Shown in pieces: positions 46,701-55,319 of a DNA stretch of 64,000 nt. The notes beneath the pieces were generated by a model, which was not told the DNA's origin, made no database searches, and was given only the letters and a program-made list of their open reading frames with translations. Made by a program: the position numbers and the translations under genes. This stretch comes from Opitutia bacterium Tous-C4FEB (GTDB taxonomy: Bacteria; Verrucomicrobiota; Verrucomicrobiia; Opitutales; Opitutaceae). How positions within the stretch are numbered: the first letter of the stretch is position 1; each line of letters begins with the position of its first letter. The stretch covers positions 48,721 to 112,720 of the forward strand of contig NEVA01000015.1 of NCBI GenBank assembly GCA_002304445.1. Direction: 5' to 3'.

Positions 46701-46831
46701 GCGGGCGGAACGGCCGGCAAGCGGAGCGTGGTCGCGGCGACGCGGGTGAGGGGCTGGGCGGAGACCGCGCCGGCGAAGGTGATGACCGAGGCGATGACGA
46801 CGGCGGTGAGCGTGCGCGGGATTATAGGCAC
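43724..46831 (-). CDS. Secreted sugar dehydrogenase-cytochrome c fusion with two C-terminal repeats
   Basis: 1035 residues from a GTG at 46831, chosen because it opens a signal peptide ([19 protein letters not shown]). A glucose/sorbosone-dehydrogenase beta-propeller (~30-390) has [41 protein letters not shown] and the PQQ-site-like [11 protein letters not shown]. A cytochrome-like region follows with haem motifs CLQCH (C588) and CAQCH (C671). Two ~130-residue beta repeats end the protein. It probably oxidises sugars in the periplasm and passes electrons to the respiratory chain. A much longer open frame upstream has no coding character. Confidence 0.87.
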   Translation of the reverse strand: [1035 protein letters not shown]

Positions 46832-47155
46832 GCGGAAGATGGTAGCAGGATCGGAAAGTTCGGCAAGCGGGCGCGATGAAGGGGCGCGGTTTTGGTGAAA
46901 AATTAACCTTGGGCGGGAGGCGTGAGGGTGAACCCACGATGAAGCGGTGGGAGTGCGCGGTTCTTGTGCCAGTTGAGCGGGATCGTCGTGAAGCGCGCGG
47001 CCCCGAGCTTTCGGCATTTTCTGTTTTGGTGCTTCAATCGGACTGCGTCCTTGGCGGCCGAATCCGGAACGCGCCGAGGGCGGCGCGGCGCCAAGGGAAT
47101 TGAGTAGAACGAACGGGTTCGTCTTCTTGGAAATCGTGGCAGATCTTTGCGGCCG
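46832..47155. other. Divergent intergenic region
   Basis: 324 nt between the dehydrogenase-cytochrome gene (minus) and the TPMT-like gene (plus). Promoters for both must lie here. No further gene or repeat was identified. Confidence 0.5.
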
Positions 47156-47734
47156 ATGAACTGGGAAGAAGCCTATCAAAAGCAGGAAGTGTTCTGGAAT
47201 CGGGGTAAACCCTCGCCGCCGCTGCGACAGTATCTGGAGCGGCATCCGACGCGCGGGCGCACCTTGGTGCCGGGCTGCGGTCACGGTCACGAAGTCTCTC
47301 TCGCCGTCGAATACGGGCTCGATGCGGTGGGGCTCGATATCGCGCCGACGGGGATTGCGGAAGCACGGGCACTTTATCCGCAACTGGCGGCGCGGTTCGT
47401 CGTCGGCGATTTGTTTAACCCGGCGGCGGAATTGCGCGGCGCCTTCGACGTCGTGCTCGAGCACACGTGCATGAGCGGGCTCCATCCCTCGCTGCGCGCC
47501 GACTATCGGAGGGGCATCGACCTGACGTTGAAACCGGGCGGGCTGCTGGTCGGCGTGTGGTTCATCGATCCGCAACTCGGTCCGGGCGAGGAGGGACCGC
47601 CGTTTGCGTTTCCGGTCGCGGAGCTCACGGCGCTGTTCGCTGATGGCTACGAGCTGGTGACCGACTATGTGCCGGATTTGGCGTTTGAATCCCGGGTCGG
47701 CCGGGAACGCGTGCGGGTGTTGAGGCGGTTGTAG
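47156..47734 (+). CDS. TPMT-family SAM-dependent methyltransferase
   Basis: 192 residues. MNWEEAYQKQEVFWNRGKPSPP is the N-terminal TPMT signature, TLVPGCGHGHEVSLAVEYG the SAM loop and VVLEHTCMSGLHPSLRADY the following family motif. Members methylate sulfur, selenium, tellurium or halide substrates; which one applies here cannot be told. The ATG at 47156 is used; a TTG three codons earlier is unlikely. Confidence 0.87.
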   Translation: MNWEEAYQKQEVFWNRGKPSPPLRQYLERHPTRGRTLVPGCGHGHEVSLAVEYGLDAVGLDIAPTGIAEARALYPQLAARFVVGDLFNPAAELRGAFDVVLEHTCMSGLHPSLRADYRRGIDLTLKPGGLLVGVWFIDPQLGPGEEGPPFAFPVAELTALFADGYELVTDYVPDLAFESRVGRERVRVLRRL

Positions 47735-47759
47735 TAACGCGGCGCGCCCGAAGAAAAAA

Positions 47760-48497
47760 TCAGAGCGGGCGCACCAGCAGTTCCTCGATGACCGCGCGGG
47801 GCGGGAGCGAGACGGCGAGCCACACGCAGGCGGCGATGTCGGCGGGCTGCATCATCTTCGCGCGCGCCTCGGGCGGCGGCGGGACGGGGCGCTTGTTGAG
47901 GATGTCGGTGTCGATGTCGCCGGGGAAGATCGAGCACGCGCGCAGGCCGTTGGGGCGCTCCTCGGCGTTGAGCGATTGGGCGAGGCCGGTGAGGCCGAAT
48001 TTCGAGGCGACGTAGGCGACGCCGGCCTTGGGGCTGGCTTTGAGACCGGCCTCGGAGTTGATGAAGACGAAGGTGCCGGCGCGGCGCGCGCGCATCGCCG
48101 GGAGCAGCGCCTGCACGCAATAAAACGGGCCGTGGAGATTTGCGGCCATGAGTTCGTGGTAGGCGGCGACGGGCAATTCGGACCAACTCCGGCGCGGGGT
48201 GTTGGTGCCGGCGGCGTTGATGAACGCATCGACCTGGCCGAAACGCGCGAGCACCGAGGCGGCCAGCGTGGTGACGGCCGGTTGTTCGCCAATATCGCAG
48301 GCGAAGGCGGCGAGACGTTTGCGGGCCGCGGCGGGGGCGAGCGCGATGGTGGCGGCGAGGGCCTCGGGCCGGCGACCGACCAAGGCGACGCGCCAGCCTT
48401 CGGCGGCGAGTTTGAGGACGACGGCGCGGCCGACGCCGCTGCCGGCACCGGTGACGAGGGCGACAGGGGGAAGGGAAGGGAGCGGTATCTTTGGCAT
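47760..48497 (-). CDS. Short-chain dehydrogenase/reductase
   Basis: 245 residues. VALVTGAGSGVGRAVVLKL is the classical cofactor loop, INAAGTN the NAG-type motif, FINSEAG the catalytic Ser and VAYVASKFGL the Y-x-x-x-K pair. It is a cytoplasmic NAD(P)-dependent oxidoreductase; the substrate is unknown. The ATG at 48497 is chosen; the frame remains open far upstream through a repeat element, which is not coding. It is convergent with the TPMT gene. Confidence 0.9.
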   Translation of the reverse strand: MPKIPLPSLPPVALVTGAGSGVGRAVVLKLAAEGWRVALVGRRPEALAATIALAPAAARKRLAAFACDIGEQPAVTTLAASVLARFGQVDAFINAAGTNTPRRSWSELPVAAYHELMAANLHGPFYCVQALLPAMRARRAGTFVFINSEAGLKASPKAGVAYVASKFGLTGLAQSLNAEERPNGLRACSIFPGDIDTDILNKRPVPPPPEARAKMMQPADIAACVWLAVSLPPRAVIEELLVRPL

Positions 48498-48643
48498 GGT
48501 AGTGGGCGTATGATGCGAGGGGGTAGAGTTTCGGTAGCAGGTCGGATCCAAAGGCGGGTCCGTGCCGCCGGCGAGAAACAAGGTGCTGAGCTTGGCCGGT
48601 TGCTCGTCTTTGGCGTGACCGTCCTTCATTGGCCGAAAATAAA

Positions 48644-48802
48644 ATGCGGGGCGGCGTGGAATCAGTGAAGGTATTTCTGGACGCCAATGTGGTGTTTTCC
48701 TCCGCGAAGGTGGGCGCGGCACTGGCGGGACTGGTCGAGCTTCTGACCCAAAATGGGTCGGCGGTGACGAGTGCCTTGGCGGGGCTTTTTTTTGGCGTCT
48801 AG
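48644..48802 (+). pseudogene. N-terminal remnant of a PIN-domain toxin
   Basis: 52 codons reading VKVFLDANVVFSSAKVGAAL then a stop. LDANVVFS is the first PIN beta-strand with its catalytic Asp. The remaining ~80 residues with the other acidic residues are missing and no antitoxin is adjacent. It complements in kind, but not in position, the C-terminal PIN fragment at 11913. Confidence 0.6.
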
Positions 48803-48826
48803 CTTGAAGAGAAGCCCGTGATTGAA

Positions 48827-48907
48827 GTGGCATAGGCGTCCCGCCCATGGGTTGGGAAACGACCGGGCATGATGCCCGCTCGTTCACTGGCGAGACGCCC
48901 GTGCCAC
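48827..48907. repeat. 81-bp dispersed-type inverted repeat
   Basis: The left arm gtggcataggcgtcccgcc and right arm ggcgagacgcccgtgccac are inverted copies at 16 of 19 positions. The centre holds a second palindrome gggcatgatgccc. It lies between the PIN remnant and the cytochrome-dehydrogenase gene. It carries no gene. Confidence 0.7.
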
Positions 48908-49026
48908 GCTCGGCGGGGCGGTTTTGGGCAGGCCGTCGGTTGGAATCTCGAAGGCGGATTTTTCGGCCGGGGGCTGGAGCTTTGCGGCGAGGTGTGCTCG
49001 TTTGGGCGCGAATCACTTTCAAGATT

Positions 49027-50493
49027 ATGACGTTCAAATCCTGTCTCGGCGCGTTGGGGTTGGTGTGGGGCGGCTGGTCCGTCGCGGCGGAAACAGCGCC
49101 GTTGCGGCTGTCGGAGGAGGCGTATCAACGGAATCACCGGCAGTATCTGTTGCTCTGCGCCAACTGCCATGGGGCCGACCGCAACGGGGGTTTGGGCGGC
49201 TCGCTGGTGCCCGGCAATTGGCGGCGGGGAGAAACGGCGGAGGAGATCTTAAAGAGTATCAAGATCGGCTATCCCGAAGCGGGGATGCCGGGTTTTGGGG
49301 CGCTCTTGCCCGATGCTGAGGTGCGCGAGTTGGTCGCTTATCTGCAGGAGGCGCCGCGGCGTCCGATGGCCGAGACCGCGCGGAAAACGGCCGGGGCGTC
49401 GACGCGCGATTTAAGCGCGGCGGGGGAAACGTTTGTCTTGGAGGATGTGGCCACGGGGCTTGAAACGCCGTGGGGGATCGCGTGGCTGCCCGATGGACGG
49501 ATGCTCGTGACGGAACGTCCCGGCCGGTTGCGGATTTTGGGGACGGACGGGCGGATGTCGGCGCCGGTGGCGGGCACGCCGGCGGTGTTCGCGAAAGGGC
49601 AGGGTGGGTTGATGGATGTGGCCGTGCATCCGAATCACGCGCAGAACGGCTGGATTTATCTGAGCTATTCCCAGCCGCGTCCGGGTGGCGGGGGTGAAGC
49701 GGGATTCACGGCGATCGTTCGCGGAAAAATCGTGGACGGGCGTTGGGTTGAGCAGCAGATGATTTTTGAGGTGCCGGCGGCTTTGCACTCGGGCTCGGGG
49801 CGGCATTATGGGTCGCGGCTGGTCTTCGACGGCGCGGGGTTTTTGTTTTTCGGTATCGGAGATCGCGGCGCGGATGGCACGGCACAGAATCTCGCGCACC
49901 CGGCGGGCAAGATCCACCGCCTGCATGACGACGGCCGCATGCCGGCGGACAACCCGTTCGCCGGGCGGGCCGAGGTGTGGCCCTCGGTGTGGGCGTACGG
50001 GGTGAGAAATCCCCACGGGCTGGTGCGCGACGGTGTGACCGGGCGGCTGTGGGAGACCGAGCACGGGCCGCGCGGGGGCGATGAATTTAACTGGATCGAG
50101 GCGGGCAAGAACTATGGCTGGGCGGCGGTCTCGCGGGGCAAGAACTACAACTACATGCCGGTGAAGTGGGCCACCTCGCGTCCGGATGTAAATGAGCCGT
50201 TGCTGGATTGGACGCCGAGCATCGGGGCCTCGGGGTTGGCATTTTACAACGCCGCTGCATTTCCGGCGTGGCGCGGGAGTTTTCTGGCGGGTGGGCTCGT
50301 GGGGGAGCGGGTTGACCAGATCGTCGTGTCAGCGGACGGGTCGGCGCGGCGTGAGACGATTTTGAAAGACCGTGGCCGCGTGCGCGATGTGCGCGTGGGG
50401 CCTGATGGGTTTGTTTATCTGGCGCTCAATGACCGCCGCGATGAGAAGGCCGGGCGCATCGTGCGGCTGCGGCCGGCGGCGGCGCAAAAGTAG
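49027..50493 (+). CDS. Cytochrome c-sugar dehydrogenase fusion (PQQ-dependent type)
   Basis: 488 residues. A signal peptide (TFKSCLGALGLVWGGWSVAA) is followed by a class I cytochrome c domain with CANCH (C44-H48) and the Met-ligand region YPEAGMPGFG. Then comes a glucose/sorbosone-dehydrogenase propeller (~125-485) with WGIAWLPDGRMLVTERPGRL, SGRHYGSRLVFDGAGFLFFG and YGVRNPHGLVRD. It should oxidise an aldose or similar substrate in the periplasm and relay electrons through its own haem. Domain order is the reverse of the protein at 43724-46831. The ATG at 49027 starts the leader. Confidence 0.9.
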   Translation: MTFKSCLGALGLVWGGWSVAAETAPLRLSEEAYQRNHRQYLLLCANCHGADRNGGLGGSLVPGNWRRGETAEEILKSIKIGYPEAGMPGFGALLPDAEVRELVAYLQEAPRRPMAETARKTAGASTRDLSAAGETFVLEDVATGLETPWGIAWLPDGRMLVTERPGRLRILGTDGRMSAPVAGTPAVFAKGQGGLMDVAVHPNHAQNGWIYLSYSQPRPGGGGEAGFTAIVRGKIVDGRWVEQQMIFEVPAALHSGSGRHYGSRLVFDGAGFLFFGIGDRGADGTAQNLAHPAGKIHRLHDDGRMPADNPFAGRAEVWPSVWAYGVRNPHGLVRDGVTGRLWETEHGPRGGDEFNWIEAGKNYGWAAVSRGKNYNYMPVKWATSRPDVNEPLLDWTPSIGASGLAFYNAAAFPAWRGSFLAGGLVGERVDQIVVSADGSARRETILKDRGRVRDVRVGPDGFVYLALNDRRDEKAGRIVRLRPAAAQK

Positions 50494-50508
50494 TCTCCGG
50501 AGTACTGA

Positions 50509-50580
50509 TCCGTGCGAGGGGCGCAAAGCGCTATGGCAATCCGGCTGGATTGCTTCGTCGCTTCGCTTCTCGCAATGACA
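50509..50580. repeat. Third copy of the palindromic dispersed repeat
   Basis: The left arm tgcgaggggcgcaaagcg and the right arm (50547-50580) form one palindrome. The right arm matches 18258-18291 at 33 of 34 positions. It sits in the 95-nt gap between two convergent genes. Confidence 0.85.
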
Positions 50581-50588
50581 GGCTCCGT

Positions 50589-52769
50589 TTACGCGGCGCG
50601 GTTCTTCGCTTCGCGGCGGCGGGCGTGGAGGATGAACTCGGTGTAGCCGTTGGGCTGGGCCTCGCCTTTGAAGATGAGGTCGGCGGCGGCTTGGTAGGCG
50701 ATGCTCGCGGCGAAGTTTGGGGCCATCGGACGATAGAGTTTATCGCCGGCGTTTTGGCCGTCCACGACGGCGGCCATGCGGTGGAGACTGTCAGTGACTT
50801 GCTCGCGGGTGCAGCAGCCGTGCTTGAGCCAATTGGCGACGTGCTGGCTGGAGATACGCAGCGTCGCGCGGTCTTCCATGAGACCGACGCCGTGGATGTC
50901 GGGCACCTTGGAGCAGCCCACGCCCTGATCGATCCAGCGCACGACGTAGCCGAGGATGCTTTGGCAATTGTTGTCGAGTTCCTCGCGGATCTCGGCGGCG
51001 GAAAACGCGCCGCCGCGGTGGAGCGGCACGGTCATGATCCGGTCGAGGGAGGCCGGGGTGCGCGACGCGATCTCGGTCTGGCGGGCGGCGACGCTGATCT
51101 GGTGATAGTGCATCGCGTGCAAGGTCGCGGCGGTGGGCGACGGCACCCACGCGGTGTTGGCACCGGCTTTGGGGTGGCCGACTTTGGCGATGATCATCTC
51201 GGCCATTTGCTCGGGCATGGCCCACATGCCTTTGCCGATCTGGGCGCGGCCGCGCAGGCCGCAGGCGAGGCCGGTGTCGACGTTCCAGTCCTCGTAGGCG
51301 GCGATCCACGGCTGCTGTTTCATCGCGGCTTTGCGGACCATCGGGCCGGCGACCATGCTGGTGTGGATTTCGTCGCCGGTGCGGTCGAGGAAACCGGTAT
51401 TGATGAAGATGAGGCGCTCGCGGGCGGCGTGGATGCAGGCGGCGAGGTTCAGCGTGGTGCGGCGCTCTTCGTCCATCACGCCGATCTTAACGGAGAGGGG
51501 CGGCAGGCCGAGGGCGGCTTCGACCCGGGCAAAGATCTCGACCGCAAATGCGACCTCTTCGGGACCGTGCATTTTCGGTTTAACGATGTAGACGCCGCCA
51601 CGACGGGAGTTGGCGCGGGCCTTGGGGCCGCGCAGATCGTGGAGCGCGATGGCGCAGGTGAAGACGGCGTCGAGCATGCCTTCCGGGATCGGCTGGCCGG
51701 CGGCGTCGAGCACGGCATCGGTGAACATGTGCAGGCCGACGTTGCGGGCGAGCATGAGGCTGCGACCGGGCAAAGTGAGTTCGCCGCCGCCGGCTTTTTG
51801 CCAGACGCGGTCGGCGTTGAGGCGGCGGGTAACGGTGCGGCCGGATTTTTCGAGATCGGCGGAAAGATCGCCGCGCATGAGGCCGAGCCAGTTGGCGTAG
51901 ACAAGGGCCTTGTCCGCGGCGTCCACGGCGGCGACGGAATCCTCGAAGTCCTGAATGGTCGTCAACGCGGATTCGAGCACGACATCCTTGATGCCGGCGG
52001 CGTCCTTGCTGCCGATCGGATGGGTGCGGTCGAAGTGTAACTCAACGTGTAGTCCGTGGTGGCGGAGGAGGATCGCGGTCGGCGCAGACGGTTCGCCGTG
52101 CCAGCCGGCGAAGGCGGCGGCATCGGCGGGCGCGGTGACGGTGCCGTTGGCGAGGGTGATCGAAAGCGTGCCGCCGTCGACGGTGTAGCCGGTGGCATCG
52201 CGATGGCTGCCGGCGAGCAAGGGGACGGCTTGGTCCAGGAACGTGCGCGCGTAGGCGACGACGCGGGCCCCGCGGACGGGATTGAAGGCGTTGCCGGCGG
52301 CGGAGCTGTTGGCGGAGTCGATGGCGTTGGTGCCATAGAGGGCGTCGTAAAGACTGCCCCAGCGGGCGTTGGCGGCGTTGAGCGCGTAGCGGGCGTTCAT
52401 CACGGGCACGACGAGCTGCGGGCCGGCGACGCGGGCGATCTCGTCATCGGCGTCGGGTGTGGAAATCTGAAACGGCGCGGGCGCGGGTACGAGGTAACCG
52501 ATGCGCGTGAGAAAGTTTTTGTAGTCATCGCCGGGTAACGCCGCCGCGGGGTAAGCTGCGTGCCAGGCATCGATCTGGGCCTGAAGGTCATCGCGGCGGG
52601 CGAGCAGGGCGCGGTTGCGCGGAGCGAGCTCGGTGACGAGTCGGCCGAGGGTCGACCAGAACGTTTCGGGGGAGATGCCGGTGCCGGGGAGAACCTGGCT
52701 GGCGGCGAGCTCGGCGAGAACGGGGGCGACGCTCAAGCCGCCGAGCGAAACGTAGGAGGAAGTGGACAT
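50589..52769 (-). CDS. glcB: Malate synthase G
   Basis: 726 residues, the length of the G isoform. Recognisable blocks include [42 protein letters not shown] with [11 protein letters not shown] before it, [15 protein letters not shown], and the C-terminal [21 protein letters not shown] with the catalytic Asp. It condenses glyoxylate with acetyl-CoA to malate. It follows the glcG-like gene by 26 nt on the same strand, echoing the glc operon of other bacteria. Confidence 0.96.
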   Translation of the reverse strand: MSTSSYVSLGGLSVAPVLAELAASQVLPGTGISPETFWSTLGRLVTELAPRNRALLARRDDLQAQIDAWHAAYPAAALPGDDYKNFLTRIGYLVPAPAPFQISTPDADDEIARVAGPQLVVPVMNARYALNAANARWGSLYDALYGTNAIDSANSSAAGNAFNPVRGARVVAYARTFLDQAVPLLAGSHRDATGYTVDGGTLSITLANGTVTAPADAAAFAGWHGEPSAPTAILLRHHGLHVELHFDRTHPIGSKDAAGIKDVVLESALTTIQDFEDSVAAVDAADKALVYANWLGLMRGDLSADLEKSGRTVTRRLNADRVWQKAGGGELTLPGRSLMLARNVGLHMFTDAVLDAAGQPIPEGMLDAVFTCAIALHDLRGPKARANSRRGGVYIVKPKMHGPEEVAFAVEIFARVEAALGLPPLSVKIGVMDEERRTTLNLAACIHAARERLIFINTGFLDRTGDEIHTSMVAGPMVRKAAMKQQPWIAAYEDWNVDTGLACGLRGRAQIGKGMWAMPEQMAEMIIAKVGHPKAGANTAWVPSPTAATLHAMHYHQISVAARQTEIASRTPASLDRIMTVPLHRGGAFSAAEIREELDNNCQSILGYVVRWIDQGVGCSKVPDIHGVGLMEDRATLRISSQHVANWLKHGCCTREQVTDSLHRMAAVVDGQNAGDKLYRPMAPNFAASIAYQAAADLIFKGEAQPNGYTEFILHARRREAKNRAA

Positions 52770-52795
52770 GAGAGTGGGGAGGGAAAAGGCGGGGC

Positions 52796-53305
52796 TCAGA
52801 GTTTGTTCGCAAGCGCGGCGGCGCCGGCGCGGGCGATCTGGCCGTCTTGGACGGAGGTCACGCCGGAGATGCCGATCGCGCCGATGATGCGTCCCTCGTG
52901 GATGAGCGGGAGACCGCCCTCGATCGGAGTTGCGCCGGGGAGCGAGAGCGTGCGGAGACCTTCACCGCCGGCGGCGACGAGGTCTTGGAAGACTTTGGAG
53001 GAACGGCGAAACGCGGCGGAGGTGGTGGCCTTGCCGAGGGCGACTTCGACGCTGCCGTATTGAGTGACGTCCATGCGCTCGAGGAGGACGAGATGACCGC
53101 CGGTGTCCACGATGGCGATGACGACGGCCCACTTGTTGGCGATGGCTTCGGTGTGGGCGGCGGCGAGGACGGCGCGGGCCTGGACGAGCGTGATCGGCGC
53201 GCCGTAGGGGAGCGGCATCGAGGTGGCGGCCGGCGCGACGGGAGCGGCGGTTTGGGCGAAGAGGGCAGCGGGGAGCAGGGCGAGGAGGGTAAGGAAGAAT
53301 TTCAT
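52796..53305 (-). CDS. glcG: GlcG/HbpS-family protein with signal peptide
   Basis: 169 residues. A Sec signal ([18 protein letters not shown]) is followed by the GlcG fold: [39 protein letters not shown] and [19 protein letters not shown]. The family includes HbpS (haem or cobalamin binding) and the GlcG of glycolate operons, whose role is not settled. Placement next to glcB supports the GlcG label; the export signal points to a periplasmic role. It lies between the FAD-oxidoreductase gene and glcB. Confidence 0.82.
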   Translation of the reverse strand: MKFFLTLLALLPAALFAQTAAPVAPAATSMPLPYGAPITLVQARAVLAAAHTEAIANKWAVVIAIVDTGGHLVLLERMDVTQYGSVEVALGKATTSAAFRRSSKVFQDLVAAGGEGLRTLSLPGATPIEGGLPLIHEGRIIGAIGISGVTSVQDGQIARAGAAALANKL

Positions 53306-53349
53306 GGGCGGGAAAAGAGACGGGTCGGTGGGCGGGGCGGCAAGCGGGG

Positions 53350-55020
53350 TTATTTTTTGGTCGCGGGTGCGGGCGTCGGTGGGGTCCAGACGAGCACCTG
53401 TTTGTCGGCGAGGAGTTTCTCGCGGAGGCGGGCGCGGTCGATGGCTTGGACGGAGGTTTTCTGCGCGATGGCGTGGGCGGCGGCGGTGGCGGCGCTTTGG
53501 CCGAGGACCATGAAGACGGGTTCCATGCGGATCGAGCCGTAGGCGATGTGGGTCGCGGAGAGCGCGACGGGCACGAGGAGGTTTTCGCACTCGGCGGCGC
53601 GCGGCGTGATCGCGTCATAGGCGATGCCGTAGGGCTTGGGGACTTTCACCTGCACATCGCCTTCGTTTACGACGTGGCCGGCGGCGTTCACGTAGCGCTG
53701 GGTGTGGTGGGAATCCATGTTGTAGGCGCCGAGGCCCACGGGATCGGCGGCCACGTCGCGGCCCATGCAGTGATTCTCCGTCATGACGGCGGCGCCGGTC
53801 ATGCGGCGGGCTTCGCGGACATAGAGTTGGGTGGGCCAACCGCCGCTGTCGGTGAATTCGTCGCGGGAGAGACCCCAGCGGGAGGCCTCGGCGCGGATTT
53901 TCTCGGGGACGCGCGGGTGGTTGGCGAGGGTCCAGAGGAGGCCTTGGGTGTAGGCGAGGTGGGCGGCGCGGATGCGGTCGCGGGTAGCGTAGTCGGCTTC
54001 GGGGTAGGAATAATTTTCGCCGATGAAGTCGGTGGAGAAGCCGGTGTTGTTGTTGGTGTCGGTCTTGCGGTTCGGCATGTCGGCCGGGTGGAGCGGAAGG
54101 ATTTTGAGACCGGCCTCGAAGTTGCGGAGGAGGAGTTCGTAATTACGCGCGTCGTAGCCGGCGGGTTGGGGGAACGGGATGCGGTTGGCGGGGGCGTCGG
54201 TGAAACAGAGGCGGAAATTGTAGGCTTGGACCTTGGCGTCGGCGGCGCCTTCGGGGCCGGGACCGGTGGGGGAGATGCCGGGCAGGAGGCCGCTGGCGGG
54301 ATCGCCGGGGACGACGTAGGGCGAGACGCCGGGAAAGAACTGATGGGCCTTGGCCTGCCGGGTTTGGACGCCGTTGAGGGTCTCGCCGAACTCGGCGTTG
54401 GCCTCGCGGCCGACGCGGTAGGCGACGCCGGTCTTGGCCATGAGGTCGCCCTCGTAGCTGGCGTCGATGAACATTTTTGCCCGGATCACGCGGCCGGATT
54501 CGAGGCGGATCGCGGTCAGGCGCGCGCCGGTTTTCTCGACGGCGCGGGCGAGATCGAGGCGCTCGCGGCGGAGGACGGTGAAGTTGTTCTCGCGCGCGAA
54601 GTCCTCGAAGATTTTTTCCGCGACGTGCGGTTCGAAAGTCCACATAGCGGGTTCGCCGGGGTCGGTGGCGGATTGGCCGATGCTCCGGTAAGAGCCGATT
54701 GGCTGGCGGGTCCAGGCCTCCGGACGAGCGTAGTGTTGGGCGACGCGCTCGTAGAAATTGCGGGCGAGACCGCCGATGGCGCGTTTGTTGCCGATGTCGG
54801 TCTGGCCGAGGCCGCCGCTGCTGAGTCCGCCGAGGCGGGAGTCGGGGCTCACGAGAACGACGGTGTGGCCGAAACGGGCGGCCTGGACGGCGGCGATGAC
54901 GCCGCCGGCGGTGCCGCCGTAGACGCAGATGTCAGTTTCGATGGGCGCGGGGGTGGCCGCATGCGCGAGGCTGACAGCGGTTGAGCATAGAAAGACCCGG
55001 AGGAGAGAGAAGAGGGGCAT
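53350..55020 (-). CDS. Secreted FAD-dependent oxidoreductase (PF12831-type)
   Basis: 556 residues. A signal peptide is followed by ETDICVYGGTAGGVIAAVQAARFG, the dinucleotide loop, with later motifs SRLGGLSSGGLGQTD and AKMFIDASYEGDLMAKTG, and a C-terminal RMEPVFMVLGQSAATAA. These are hallmarks of the FAD-dependent oxidoreductases frequent in Verrucomicrobiota and Planctomycetota polysaccharide loci. The substrate is unknown. The ATG at 55020 starts the leader. It is the first of three closely spaced minus-strand genes (with glcG and glcB). Confidence 0.87.
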   Translation of the reverse strand: MPLFSLLRVFLCSTAVSLAHAATPAPIETDICVYGGTAGGVIAAVQAARFGHTVVLVSPDSRLGGLSSGGLGQTDIGNKRAIGGLARNFYERVAQHYARPEAWTRQPIGSYRSIGQSATDPGEPAMWTFEPHVAEKIFEDFARENNFTVLRRERLDLARAVEKTGARLTAIRLESGRVIRAKMFIDASYEGDLMAKTGVAYRVGREANAEFGETLNGVQTRQAKAHQFFPGVSPYVVPGDPASGLLPGISPTGPGPEGAADAKVQAYNFRLCFTDAPANRIPFPQPAGYDARNYELLLRNFEAGLKILPLHPADMPNRKTDTNNNTGFSTDFIGENYSYPEADYATRDRIRAAHLAYTQGLLWTLANHPRVPEKIRAEASRWGLSRDEFTDSGGWPTQLYVREARRMTGAAVMTENHCMGRDVAADPVGLGAYNMDSHHTQRYVNAAGHVVNEGDVQVKVPKPYGIAYDAITPRAAECENLLVPVALSATHIAYGSIRMEPVFMVLGQSAATAAAHAIAQKTSVQAIDRARLREKLLADKQVLVWTPPTPAPATKK

Positions 55021-55178
55021 AGCAAAAGGCGAAACCGGATTGGGAACGGCGTCAATCGGCAGGTAGGGCGCGGTAGGGCGCGGTAGGGCGGAAATCGAGG
55101 GTGCGGCAAGAGCGATACCGATTCGCAAATGAATTTGCTCCCGCGGGGTGAGGCGTTTTGCTCGCGAGCTGCGCACCC

Positions 55179-55264
55179 GCCCGGGTGGCGAAATGGTAGA
55201 CGCATGGGACTTAAAATCCCCTGGCCGAAAGGCCGTGCCGGTTCGAGTCCGGCCCCGGGCACCA
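55179..55264 (+). tRNA. tRNA-Leu (anticodon UAA)
   Basis: Acceptor GCCCGGG/CCCGGGC, anticodon loop CTTAAAA, a long variable arm (ctggccgaaaggccg), T loop TTCGAGT and encoded CCA. Position 27-43 looks like a T-C mismatch at the base of the anticodon stem. No intron is present in this gene. Confidence 0.94.
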
Positions 55265-55319
55265 AATGAATTGTGGCGGCTTGCGTTGGCGGGAACGACG
55301 GTTTGGTTGGTTCCACCCT

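Noticed and set aside
44696..46879. 727-codon open frame on the plus strand
   Set aside because: Antisense to the dehydrogenase-cytochrome gene; low-complexity Gly/Glu/Ala sequence without motifs.
48498..49037. 180-codon N-terminal extension of the SDR
   Set aside because: Runs through the PIN remnant and the 81-bp inverted repeat; the SDR cofactor loop begins at the ATG at 48497.
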